Assembly: GCA_012295275.1 (NCBI GenBank)
Contig: CM022673.1
Location: forward strand, 22,885,581-22,949,580
Direction of reading: 5' to 3'
Origin: Chrysomallon squamiferum
Lineage: Eukaryota; Mollusca; Gastropoda; Neomphalida; Peltospiridae
DNA length: 64,000 bases
Of this stretch, positions 37,040 to 49,514 are shown one piece after another. Under the pieces are notes generated by a model. It was not told the DNA's origin, did no database searches, and was given only the letters and a program-made list of their open reading frames with translations. Position 1 is the first letter of the stretch. Every line of letters starts with the position of its first letter. A program made the translations under genes and the position numbers.

Positions 37040-39035
37040 ATGCCATTTAATGCGACCTCGGCGAATTTTCCTAAATAGGAAACTAGTTTCGGTTCATTCA
37101 CACAAGAAGGCTAAAGACAGTCTCATATGAAAGTGCGTGGATTTCCCACCGAAACGATTTTTTCCTTTTTGAATCGAGAAAAAATTTGCTCTGAACATTA
37201 GAAAAATGAACTTTGCAAATGGATGAAAATGGGTTATGGAGGAAACTAAGAACGACGAATATGTATATGTATTAAGAGACAACTTGAAATGAAACAATAT
37301 AAGAATAGCAAAGGTTATAAATATTTATTTTAGTTTAGTTTCATTTTTAAGTTCCAGATTATAAAAATACTGGTATTTTTTTGTTCTATGTTTTATGTTT
37401 TAGGAATTCAAGGGAGGTAATCTGTAATCGTTGTGTTGCAAATTTTAAAAAATTTGAATTTGCCTTTATCATTAGTTTGTTTTTTGCCCTTTATTTCAGT
37501 TTATTCTGATCAATAAATGTATATGTTTTCATTTTATTGCATTTTAAAGTACTGAGAGAAAACGTTCAAAATTCGTCAAATTTGGGGTTTTCGAGCCATT
37601 TGTAATTAGCTGCTAGCTCAGATCTGAGCATGGATGTATCTGGAATAAATCAAACAGTATCGCTATAATTAACTGCTTGAAATTTATGTATTTTAATGCC
37701 TTTGTCCATAAATTTGTGAACGATGGGCTGGCAAAATCAGGAATTTGGCCCTGTTCTCTTCCAGATGTTTCGTTTCCATTACTCATCTAGTTCATGGCTA
37801 GTCGTCCTCAATATGTTTCTGATAGATAAATTACCCTCAGAGGGGTTAAATGTTAAAAAAGCATAATAAATAAAGATAATGAATAAGCTTCCATTAGAGC
37901 TTCAGTGAACTAGAGTTTATTCTATACTGTTAAAGAAATGATTTCTTATATATTAGTTGCAATGTCAAGTTACTCCATAATCAAACAATTTTAGGAACAA
38001 TTTAGTAAAGTAAACAATTAGCCTAATCAATACACTGAAATTACCCCAAGATTTCATATTAATACAATAAGTAATACCAATGGCCTCAGCGTCTTCTATT
38101 GGAACTGACACACTTTGGGATAACTTTTCTAACAAAGCGGATAGGTAAATAATGTTTAAAAGATGGAAAAAAATGTCTTCAGAATGTAACGTAATTGCTG
38201 TGTCAGATAAAAATATTGTATTAATGAATTTATTCCAAGGAGACATCTTGGCGATATAAAATATTTTAATATACTAGTGGAATTATTTATTAATTAAGGG
38301 TACCTTATTTATTTTTCTTATGACCAATAAAAAATAAATTAATCGTAGTAATAATTGCAGAAGCAAAGATTATTATTTTAAGGTTTAAAGTTTCTTATGT
38401 GCTACAAGTGGGAATTAAATATGAAATATTTAATTAATTGTATTAAATATAATGTTTCCCTGCAGTAATATAACTGGTTCACTGAGTATGTATGTATGTA
38501 TGTATGTATGTATGTATGTATGTATGTATGTATGTATGTATGTATGTATGTATGTATGTATGAATGTATGTATGTATGTATGCATGTATGAACGTATGTA
38601 TGTATGTATGAATATATGTATGTATATGTATGTATGCATGCTGTCTGTCTGTATATTTCTTTCTTTATAAATGTGTGTGTGTAAAATATGTGTTCATAGA
38701 AGAATGCATGTTCCTGTCTGTTTAGTGGTATCTATATAATGTATCCTTTTCCTGTCATGATACTGAGTTACTGAACATCACGAATAAAGTAAAAATTACA
38801 GAAACATATATGTATTACCAGTGTAATTTTTATTTCTTTTCTAGAACAAAAAATATTTAACATCGAATATTAGCGAAAAAACGCTAAGCATTGTTTTTAT
38901 ACTGAACAGAACAAATATTATACAACAAATATAAACAATCATAGTATTTATGTTAAGATAATGAAATATCTTTAATTTTTATTATTTGTTAATAAAGATA
39001 TTGCAATATTATATCTAACAAATGAAAACATGTAA

Positions 39036-39070
<35 letters not shown>

Positions 39071-39580
39071 TGTATATCATGTATGAAAATATATATTTTG
39101 AAATCAATGTTGCTATTGACGATACTCGAATATAAAACTCAGAGAAATTAAGTTTCTGACATAATCTTGGGGTTTGGGGGATTATTATTAGTATTGGATT
39201 TTAATCCAATATCAAGTTAAATACTGAAAACATTAATATGAACTTACAAACCATTCGACTATACAGTTACGTAATGCGCTGCCACAGTGATTATATACCT
39301 CAGATACAATATAGTTTATACTGGATCGTCGGATCCTTACAAAATGTCTTCAGTCATAGGATTTACTACCAAACAGATTGGCCATATGCAGACAATTACA
39401 TGAAATATTAAATAATAAAATATTCAAACAGCTCATATAAGATCGCAAGTATAACGGTAACATTAACAATATCATCAACAATAACAACAACAAGAGTAAG
39501 AATAATGATTAGTACTTTAGTTTCCTGCTATTTCATTTGAGATTTGATAGAACTTTTTATTCAAGTCTATATATTTTTAA
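37040..39580. other. Gene-free interval before GPCR 2
   Basis: No gene is confirmed. The - strand open frame at 37965-38246 (93 codons) has no recognised family but shows weak similarity to 35353-35730. A GTAT tetranucleotide tract occupies 38485-38640 and a shorter one 39043-39075. From about 39230 the sequence is a diverged copy of the 3' flank of GPCR 1 (26920-27200). Confidence 0.5.
38485..38640. repeat. (GTAT)n microsatellite
   Basis: About 155 bp of GTAT repeat with a few GAAT, GCAT and GAAC interruptions. Confidence 0.95.
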
Positions 39581-39584
39581 CTTT

Positions 39585-40594
39585 CTAAGGATTGGTTGTA
39601 GATGTAATATTTTCAACGGCTGTTGGCTTGCAGCGGAAAAACTGTTTGAAAGCTGTTTTGAAATCCTGGCTGAACATATAATACAGGAATGGATTCATTA
39701 AAGAGTTTAGATATGCCAGCCAAACAAACAAAAATATAATTATAGGCGGTACGACCTTGTATTCAGTGCTAGAGTCCACCAAAGTAGCAAGCATAAGAGG
39801 CAGCCAACAAAATAGAATACACCGATAACTATTGAGAGTGTACGAGCTGCCTTGGTGTTTCCTGTAAAAGCTTTTCTCTTTTTCTTGTCATCCTCCGTAA
39901 CGGTCAAAGATCGGATTGCACGGGCGTGCTCTTTTGCCTTCTGGAATATCTTAACGTAGAGGATCAGAATAAGCGTCATTGGTATAACGGCAACATACAC
40001 ACTTTGTACGTATACACTCCATTTAGTCTGAAGAAATGGGCAGACATCTGCTTTCAAAAGACAGAAATTATAATCTTCTAATCCAATCACGTTCATTCCA
40101 GATGCTATGTAAGCAATCATAGACGTCAAAGGTAAAACCCAGCTAAGAATTGCTGTACATGTAGTTATGCAAGGAGTAATTTTTTGATACGTGAAAGGAC
40201 GACAAACGGCAAGATAGCGCTCGACACAAAGGATGCACAGATTTAAAATGGAAGTATAGGTCAAAATAGCATCGATAATATTTCTGAAGTCACAAACCCA
40301 TTGTGGCAAATCAAACTTTCTATTCCATTGTTCATAGGTGTGAAGAGGCATGACTAAAATTGCCAGGCTCATATCTGATAGAGCCAGAACCGCTATATGG
40401 ACGTTCTGACGTTTGCGCAGATAAGGAAATTTGAATATGGACACTATAACGAGACTGTTACCAGTTATTGTAACAGCCATAAAGAAGAGCTGAAATACAC
40501 AATAGAGATCTGTCTGAGTGTCAGACAATGGCGTTGGTGAAGAAGCTGCTAATTCGCTGTAAATAGCTTCACAGTCATATTCCTCGCTGCTCAT
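39585..40594 (-). pseudogene. Class A GPCR, amine-receptor type, with a TM6 frameshift (GPCR 2)
   Basis: Paralogue of GPCR 1 with the same layout: acceptor GTTTCAG| (exon start 40604), start ATG at 40594, and all hallmarks in order (GNSLV, Asp in TM2, C with D at 3.32 seven residues later, ERY, WLAYLNSLMNP). Compared with GPCR 1, one base is missing in the TM6 codons for FYFCWLP, near 39808-39813, where the + strand reads CCAACAAAATAG against CCAGCAGAAATAG. The frame opens from 40594 down to the lesion and again, in the other frame, to the stop at 39585-39587. As read, the protein ends soon after TM5 with a foreign tail and loses TM6-TM7. The lesion sits beside a short homopolymer, so a sequencing or assembly error is possible. 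Upstream promoter and first exon are present at 41319-41457. Confidence 0.8.
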
Positions 40595-40880
40595 CTTATT
40601 AAATCTGAAACAGAAGTCAGAATGATTATATAGTAAATACATGAAACAGACTAAGCCAAACTTACAATAATGCCAATTAAAATAAGAGATAAAATGTAAA
40701 CACTTGTTGCGATATTTATGATAAAGTTTGTGTTATTTAGAATTCTGTTGGAGTATTGAGGTAAGCTTTTTATGCAGATAATGTTAATATTTAATATCAA
40801 ATCCAAAATGAATTACTAATGGAAACGAAATCAGTTATGTCTGTTCTACCACGAATAAACTATAATTCCACCCTTCAATG

Positions 40881-40885
<5 letters not shown>

Positions 40886-40952
<67 letters not shown>
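40886..40952. repeat. (TA)n microsatellite in the GPCR 2 5' intron
   Basis: About 67 bp of pure TA repeat. Confidence 0.95.
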
Positions 40953-40955
<3 letters not shown>

Positions 40956-41318
40956 GTTTTATAATGAAACCCGAAATATATTACATTGACAAAATAAAAT
41001 CAGCAACGAAATCCACACTCTTAACGCTAAAAGTACTGATGTCAGTTATCTTTTGTAAATTCTTAATTACATTGTTAGTAGTAAATAATGATTAGAAAGG
41101 TTATTACAAATTAATTATCACTTAATCTCTTTTTTTCTTTCTTTCTTTTTTGCTAGATAATCATTCTAATCGTGTATTTTTCAAATGCATGGAATAATAA
41201 TAATAATAATATTCATTTCCATTCGTGGTAAATACCAAATTACTGTACTCTTAAATTATATTTAGTTTTTATATAAACAGTTTTCAGTCACATTTATAGT
41301 AGATATTACAGTACTTAC

Positions 41319-41457
41319 AGTTTTCTACTACAGTTTCACTGTCACAGAAGATATCCAGTAAAATACTCACTTTTAAGAGAGAATTGTTAAGACCGTGTAT
41401 TACTAGCCTGAGATGTTGCAGTTCTGGCAAAATTTTAAAATGAATGCTTTTATGTTC
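41319..41457 (-). promoter_or_regulatory. Promoter and non-coding first exon of GPCR 2
   Basis: On the - strand GAACATAAAAGC (41446-41457) corresponds to the TATA box of the other copies (CATAAAA in place of TATAAAA), and the exon ends with AACT|GTAAGTAC at 41319. Splicing to the acceptor at 40605-40606 gives an intron of about 714 bp. This is the most diverged of the five modules. Confidence 0.6.
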
Positions 41458-41529
41458 GCAAAATTAACTCCTCCTACTATATAGACATGTGTTCATTTGT
41501 ACTTAATATTTCTACAAACATCCTGTTTT

Positions 41530-41964
41530 TGTTTTGTTTGTTTGTGGGTTTTTTTGTTCTTTTTGTTTTGTTTTTTTTGTTTGTTTTGGGGTTTTTTGGG
41601 GAGGAGGGATTTCAGTTAAAAATTTAGACGGATGTAGTTAAATGTCATTAGAATATAATTAACACTTGTACTCTCTCTCTCTCTCGCGCGCGCGCGTATA
41701 TATATACACACACACACACGTACGCAGGAACACACATACGCAGTGAACTTAACTGTATTTTTTTTTTTTAAGGATTAAGATAAAGAAAAGCAGCGAGGAA
41801 TCAATTAGCAGATTTTGTTTATTACTAACAAAACAGACCTTATTATAACAATTCAGCTTTTGTTCTTTTCTTTTTTTATATATATATACATATATATCTT
41901 TTTGTTATGTGGCTATTGATAAAATTAATAATGAACTCATTAAAGAATATTTGTTGTTTATGCG

Positions 41965-42014
<50 letters not shown>

Positions 42015-42478
42015 CATAGAACGTAGTATGGGTTTTCCTATCTCTTGGAAAATGTTTATATCAGATTCCTTAGTATTTGAAATGTCCTTCCTTTTGCCAA
42101 CATGTCTGTACGGTAATTCTTCATCTAGCATTCTGTTATTTATGCCTCTTTGTCTCTACAAAACATGACTTAAGAAATTCCACTGATGTATCAAAGCTCG
42201 TAGAAATGTTTTCCTATCTGTGGAAGGTACATATAAGAGATCTCAAGAAGATTTATTGTTGACATCATCTTTCCTCTGGCATTATGTTTGTTTTTTTAAA
42301 CAATAGTTTGACGCCATATAGTCTAATCGATGATTTAAAATATGCTTCGTTAATTTATTTTCTTTTTTTTCTCTCCTTCCTTTTTGAGCATTTGTTTCTT
42401 TCATTTGTTTTTTTGGGGGGTGAGGGGGGTTCTGCTTGTTTGTTCAATATAGGTACAAGTTCAATATACGTACACTTT

Positions 42479-42528
<50 letters not shown>

Positions 42529-43400
42529 TTATATTTTGTTTCCGAAGTTTTTTTTTTTTCTTTTCTTTCTATTGTTTTTCAAAAATATTATTTGGTTTTG
42601 CATGTTTATTATCATTATTATCATCATCATCAGCATCATCAGTTCTGCAATTTTAAACAGTGCTTATTTGTTTTTCTATTATACACGTACAGAGAAACGA
42701 TAAAAAGCTCTTCGAAAAACGCATTACTACTGAAAGGTGTGTAAATAGTATTAAGAAAACGGGAGGTTAAAAACGGAAAAGATAAGGTTTTAGGCACAGA
42801 AGATCTTTATGTATTTTCATCTAAAGAGATTTCTAGAAATCCTGTTTTTAACAGTTATAGTGCAAGATGATTTTTTTTGACAGCAAGTAAAATTTTAACT
42901 AGTATGTTAGTTTATATGATTTATCTAATGCGTACCTATGTGCTTTTGGTTGAATTAGCTCTAATAGGGAAAGGTGTGATGACAATGTCATCCAGCAAAG
43001 ATAATGTGTTGATGGAATCACTTGTCTAAAAGTTAGAATGTTTCTTAATGCAGGACACATATACTAACATACATCAACATTGCTGTTTTTTCAATACGTG
43101 TATGCGAGTGGTTTAGATGGCACTGACCTTGCAGAAAAACAGGATATGCTTCCCTGATAAAAAATAATTTGTAAATCAATATTTGTCTAATATTACTAAT
43201 GGATTCTGAAGACTATGATTTCTTTATGGTTATAATCATGAACGTTGATTCTTATTTATTTGCATATAATCACAAAAGACTTTGATTATTTTTAATTATC
43301 ATGTACGGAATGCAGATCACATTTTAATGAAAAAAAAGTACAGTTCCTTTTTAACAAAACAGATTAAAACAAAACCACTATAGCTATCATTAAACTAAAA
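41530..43400. other. Gene-free interval
   Basis: Low-complexity tracts only: T/G-rich 41520-41605, CT/GC/TA/CA compound 41671-41720, (ATT)n 41968-42012, (TA)n 42484-42525. No exon was recognised. This marks the right end of the duplicated GPCR region. Confidence 0.6.
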
Positions 43401-43429
43401 GAGACAAAGTATGTTCTTTTACTTCTTTT

Positions 43430-44150
43430 TTGTGACTATACACGCAACAGAGAGAGTGAAGCTGGGGTTCTGTAGCAACAAACAGATTTCGAAATAGACA
43501 GCTTGGGCAAAAAACCACTGAAACACGTGCTGTTAAGACACTTTTCCTGGTGAAAAACCTGCTTTAGCCAACAGGGGTGTCAACTCCAGAATCATCAAAC
43601 AGTATATTCAGGAATCATTCAACCTACAATGGAATGTGCTTTTACAAATTGGATAACAATTTCCATACACAAAAGATCTCAGGTCCTTTTCATGGGAGAA
43701 AAGCTGAAACGGACTGCATTCACACCCACTGCATCAAAGATCCCAAGAGGTGGGGTGGGGAATAAAACTACAAACCATCTTACTTATAATTTGCAAAAGA
43801 AAAATTAAAACTGCATGAACCAAAATGCTTTGCTGTATCGTAAATTCTTCCCAAATGCCTTGGTGCAAAGAAACCTTCCTGAAATCATGCTGAATATTCC
43901 AGAACTTGTCAAAATGGAGGAGCAGCTATTCTATACTCCAGTCACTTCATCTCTTGGTATTACTTGTAGATGTACTGAAATCTAAATTAAAGAAATTAAA
44001 CAGTGAATGGTTAGTTTAGTATTTGTATTTAATGAAATGATTACAAAATAATTACCTGCCGAAATAGCTGTAGTTAACTGGGGATGTTCACTGAGGGATG
44101 ACTCACTCTTCTCACAGTGCAGAGGAGTGGATTCAGTTAACTGTGTTACT
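43430..44150. other. Protein-like but unassigned sequence
   Basis: On the + strand one frame runs from about 43554 to 43984 with a single internal stop (TAA near 43807). Its last 54 codons (from ATG at about 43820, including LLYRKFFPNALV and LNIPELVKMEEQ) look coding by composition. On the - strand 44057-44149 resembles an internal exon (TTTCAG|TAACACAG ... GGCAG|GTAATT). I recognise no family in either. It could be a decayed gene, an unannotated exon, or chance. Confidence 0.25.
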
Positions 44151-44159
44151 GAAATGATA

Positions 44160-46185
44160 TGAATACTGAGACACATCATCTGTTATCCTCATACATATGC
44201 AAAACAGATACCCAAAACTAGCAGAAGAAAAGACGATGTTGTCTCCAATCTTTGCACACTTACAAGCTTAGTATTTTATGGGGAAAGTGACAGGATCAAA
44301 TGAAAATCATAATATCTGAAGATGTGTACATAATTTACACAAATTCACACACTGAGCATTCACTGTAGGGTTTTTGTTACCTCTGCCTGTACAAAATGAA
44401 GTAGACTTCCTAGTATCACTGGCTGCACCTCTGTAAATCAGATATAGTTTTATCTTCTAAATAACATACTTTTAACAGAATTTTCCAGTTTCTACTGTAA
44501 TATTGACATTTTAAATATTGATATTATTAATACTAGAATCTCCCAAATAATAAATTTGCTGGTTTGTTTCTTATCAATGTTTTGTAGTTCTTGTCTTATA
44601 TTATTTTGGGTTTAAAGAATCACACTGTGACTGGCAGTGGTTACTGGATAAATGTTCCTAATTTCACTTAAATTAACAAATGTAAAATATAATGGATGCA
44701 GCCTGTAATTTTTATGTTTTATTTTCGTTACTTCTTTATTTTTAAGTTTGTTCATAAATATAAGTGAAAATAACATTTTTTTTTTTTTGACTTTTTCTTT
44801 ATTTATAAAGCTATTGATTTAAATAGTTCATTAAATATACAGATTTTTCACAAACAAAAAATATTCAAATATATATATATATGTATGTGTATGTATATAT
44901 TTATGAATGATGTAGGTATACACACACATATATATATATACGTGTGTATATGTGTGCATGCTTTACTGAAATAAACTGTCTTCAATAATAAATATTATTT
45001 TGGTCTTTTTTTATTTTTGTGAAGTACTGCAAACATCTCAAATACACTTCTTCTCCTTTAACTGGTAATTTGTTTTTAAAACATTAATTTTTTTTTTTTT
45101 TATGAATCAGCAACTTTCTTATTAGACTGTCAGAGATGCACTGGTAACATTTTCAACTTTGAAAGATGTAACATGAGATTAGTTGTGTTTGTCTGGAACT
45201 AAAAGCAATAACTAATAACAATTTTGTGAAAGTATTTCTTATCTGTCATAAGCAGTAGGATGATGATTAAACTCTGATTCCATAAACACCTGGTTACCAT
45301 GACACCACACAACACAGGTGTTTGTTTGTTTTTATTGATCAGGCTATTTTGCATTTTCACTTTCAAGATAATTGTGAAGAAGAAATTTAAAAGTGTTTAA
45401 TTTTTTTTTTTGCATCTTACACAAATGATTAAGTTGGTTAAAGACATCTTTTTTTTTTTGTTTGTTTGTTTTTTTTGTTTTGATTAAAAGCAAGAAGCAT
45501 ACATAATTGCTATGTAGCTTATTTTAATATGAATTAACATACCAGATAAGAAAAGTTCATGTCATGACTATTTTTCTGGTGTGTGGCATAGGGTATCTAT
45601 CTCTGCTTGACAGTGAAAGCAATGGGAAAAGCTCAATTAGCTAAGCTTATTGCAAGTATGCTTCACACAATTGCTGTAACTTTTTTTCTTTTGTACTTTA
45701 TTCATTTTCACTTCTTTGGTTGAAAGATGAATACTTCATGCACAAATCCTAAAACCAATAAAAATACACCAACTATAATTAAGCTCAACACAAAATACTT
45801 TTACATTTTTATTTATTTTTTATTTTTTCACAGTGTTTGTTAAAGAATTAATAGTATCTAGTCTAAGCAATGCTTATGTACATATATATTTATCTATATA
45901 TATATATATATATGTACACACACATACAAACACTAAGTGTAATTATAATGTTCATTCTCTTTAACATTTTTATGTTAACATAAATTAATCAACATAATTA
46001 CTATCAACTTATCTTTAAATATTAGTAGAGATAAAATTTACACTGTCTCGAAATTTCCACATCAATTGACAACATTATGAAAAACATTTTACATTTTTCT
46101 ACAGATCCATAAATAACAATATTACTATTATTTTCATGACTGGTTCAAACATGAACAAATAATAATAATCATCATCATCATCATC

Positions 46186-46216
<31 letters not shown>

Positions 46217-49200
46217 TAAACAGCATTTTCAATCTTCTTTCAGTTTGTGTTTGTTTTGTTTTTAAATAATAATGCATGTGAATTATTAAATATATTAAAT
46301 AACAATATAATAAACAAATTGTTTAGATATAAATATAAAAAAAAAAATGAACACAAAATTAAAAAACAGAATATTCTTGATGTGCTGAGACAAAACAGCA
46401 TCTTAAAAGTTTAAATAACTAACATAACTATTTGCCATTTAAAAGTTTTCTTTTTCTTATTAACACTTTTCATTCTTGTTTTCTACAAAAATATCCTTAT
46501 AAATCATGGTTCTTCATTAACAAATCAATATCATGATGAAATCTTCTGACCAGTAAAATATTAAAATCATTATTAATAATTTTATCATCCATTACTTACG
46601 AACAAAAATCACCTGTGAACACATATAACCATTAACCTATATATTTTTTTAAAATAATTTTAAATATTTCATAAATATTTAAAAATTAAACTTTTAACAG
46701 TATTTAATTAAATAGAAAATTTACTGTAGCTAATTATATTGGAATTCCATCAAAATCAGGCTTTGTAACTGTTAAAATAAAAATGAACTTTTTTTTTGAA
46801 AGAAAAAGGTAATAATAATAACAACAATAATAGTAAAGAAACGAGTGAAAATTTCAAAAATAATGACATAGCATTAAGCAATAATTAAATAAATATACTG
46901 ATGAATATGAATCTGGTTTTATAAGATATACAAAGTGTAACAGTGAGAGAGAGAGAGAAAGACAGAAAACATCTACATGAACTATTTCAAAATGATCTGC
47001 TTTTTTTTTGTTTACAACTTGTAGCAGATAAATACTATACTTGAGAATACTGGGTTATAAATGAAATACTACTCAAATTACCTGGTGCAGTTTAACTGTA
47101 TGGTCCACAATAATTAATATAAAAATCAACATTTGCCATAGGTATCAAATGTGTTATATTATTACACTATTTAATAAAAAAGCATGGGTATTAACTATAT
47201 TATTATTATTTTTTTTTTTTTTTTGAATTTTTTGGTAATATTTCAGAATACTAGATGAAATAGCTTGAATGTTATATTGAAAACACATTTAAAATAATTA
47301 ATGATGTTCTTTGAAACAAACAAAACAAAAGTCATATACACACTAGGTTTGTAAAGAATATTTAATGAGCAATAACACAAAGTACATTTTTATTTTAAAG
47401 TGGTATGATCTAATATTGAGTACCAACATAATTATAACTTATTTAACTTTAATGAAAATGAGAATAAGTGACTGAATTTCTAATGCTAAGTTCCATATTA
47501 AAAATAGGCATTTATTAATCGTAAAAGCAAATGAAAAAGTTTTATTCTTACAAATTATCTGAGAAAAAGATGAATTCTTTATTGAGAATTCTAAATAAAC
47601 TTTTCACTGTCTGAAGTTAAACATGAAAATAGGAACACTATGCTTTAATTACAGAAAGATCAACAGATTTGAGTTAACTTATTTTTGTCCAGATACTGGG
47701 AAAATCTGATGAAGTTAATTCTATTATCAAAATCTGAACATCACTTTTTGTTCAAATCATTTGAAGTTCTAATGTAACAAATAATAATCTGAGATGTCAT
47801 AATTCACACATAAAGTTCAACCAATCAGTATCATATCCATTTTTAATTGTTCTCTATTCATTGGTGCTATCACGATTGTTTATATCACTCAAATCACAGT
47901 ACAACATTAATTATCCTTGATTAATTACCATTAAAGATTTATGCTTTTATAATGAATTACCCTTCCAACATCTAAACAATGGTAATTAGGACAGATTGTA
48001 TGAGATGTAATTCAAGCCATATGAGAAATAAACCTGTCACAATTTTTAAATTAACCGGGTAAAATCATTGAAGCATGTGTAAAGATTGTATGTGTATATA
48101 TAAATACATTATGTTTTAACCAGATTCTTTTACTTATAAACAAATAAAGATATCGATAAAATAACAATATAAACATTTTTTTTTCATCACACTCATTCTA
48201 TTTTAAAGTTATTTATTTTGAGAATATTTTAAGTCTGTGCTGATGAAAATGTATTAATGCTTAAAAAATTCTCATGCAAATAACCAGAAAGGTTATAAAA
48301 TATTTGATGAGAAAAGAAATATATCAAATGACACAATAAATAATAGAAGAAAATATTATGTCACAGACAGATATACAAATCTGATTTAAAAGTGAAATTG
48401 ATTATAAAAAGATTGTAAAGAATTGTAAATAAAAAAAAAAAAAAAAAAAAAATTAAGCAATCTACATATAGGAAACCAAAACTGTTAAATGCAAAACGGT
48501 AAAAAAACAATATACAAGATTACAAATTATAAAGACAAGGTTTCATAAAAATAGTGAAAAATAAGCATACAGTAGATCAAAATTGAGTTATGCTGTTAAT
48601 ATGAAATATATACAAACAGAAATTCTTACAGTTTCTCTCACAAAACTACAGTACAGTAATACTAAAACCACTTAACACATGGAAATCACAATAAACTGCT
48701 TCTACCCCAACAACATTACTGTGCAGTCTTACACAATACTGAACACATTAAATACTCATCTGACACTTCATTCCTATTACAAACCTTTCTACTTTCTTTA
48801 TGACAGAAACACTTATAAACTGAATGTAAAAAAGACAGTAAAAATACTAAACTGCGTAGTTCATAAAGGTAAATATTCATAAGATTTTGATGGTTTTCTT
48901 TTTTCAGTTTTCCTACATCTGCTACAAACCAAAAATAATATTACTGAAGTTTGTTATTATTATCATTATTAACAAGAACAATATGCTTAATGTCTCAGAA
49001 CGAAGTTAGGGATGTATTAATTCAACACTTACTTAAATCTGTTGATCTATTTAGTTGAAGCTTATAATATAAATCTGATAGTAGTAGAAATTCATTCTGG
49101 TTCTCAACTAAATGCAAGAGATATTTGGCCACCACATGAATAATTTAATTTTATGTTCTTAACCCAATTACAGGTAAATTCCATCTGTTACATTTCAAAA

Positions 49201-49350
49201 CAAAAAGCAAGTTGACAAAGAAAACATTAAATGGAATATTTTTGTTAATTTAACAATGGCAACTCACAGGATAAATTAGACAAAACAAGTCTGTAATAAA
49301 TCCTGAAAACTAGCTTTCATCACAGAAGATTGTCTATTCATAGAAACCCC
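44160..49350. other. Gene-free AT-rich interval downstream of the CSP gene
   Basis: About 5 kb with no exon, RNA gene or mobile-element end recognised. Microsatellites are short (TA/CA at 44870-44960 and 45895-45930; ATC/ATA at 46166-46215). Part may belong to a long 3' UTR of the cysteine-string protein gene. Confidence 0.5.
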
Positions 49351-49359
49351 ACCCCAAAT

Positions 49360-49365
49360 TTTATT
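49360..49365 (-). terminator. Candidate proximal poly(A) signal of the CSP gene
   Basis: On the - strand this reads AATAAA about 150 nt after the stop codon. Longer 3' UTRs using signals further left are equally possible. Confidence 0.35.
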
Positions 49366-49514
49366 ATTTTTAAAACATTACATACTAAATACTCAAAAAC
49401 CTTCACAAAATAATCATTCCCGATGCAATAATTCAAAAAAGAAACATTTCAGTGAATTACACAGGATACTAATGTTGGAATTATTTTTCAGTGTTTGCCC
49501 TGAGAACTGTCTCG

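Noticed and set aside
37965-38246. Separate protein-coding gene on the - strand
   Set aside because: It has no recognisable family, splice context or supported start. Only weak similarity to 35353-35730 remains, reported as a finding.
42284-42744. Open frames of 139 and 102 codons
   Set aside because: They span T-rich and TA-repeat sequence and show no domain.
44057-44149. Alternative last exon of the cysteine-string protein (TQLTE resembles the vertebrate tail)
   Set aside because: The acceptor phase does not fit. Joined to the phase 0 cysteine exon, it would start with a stop codon.
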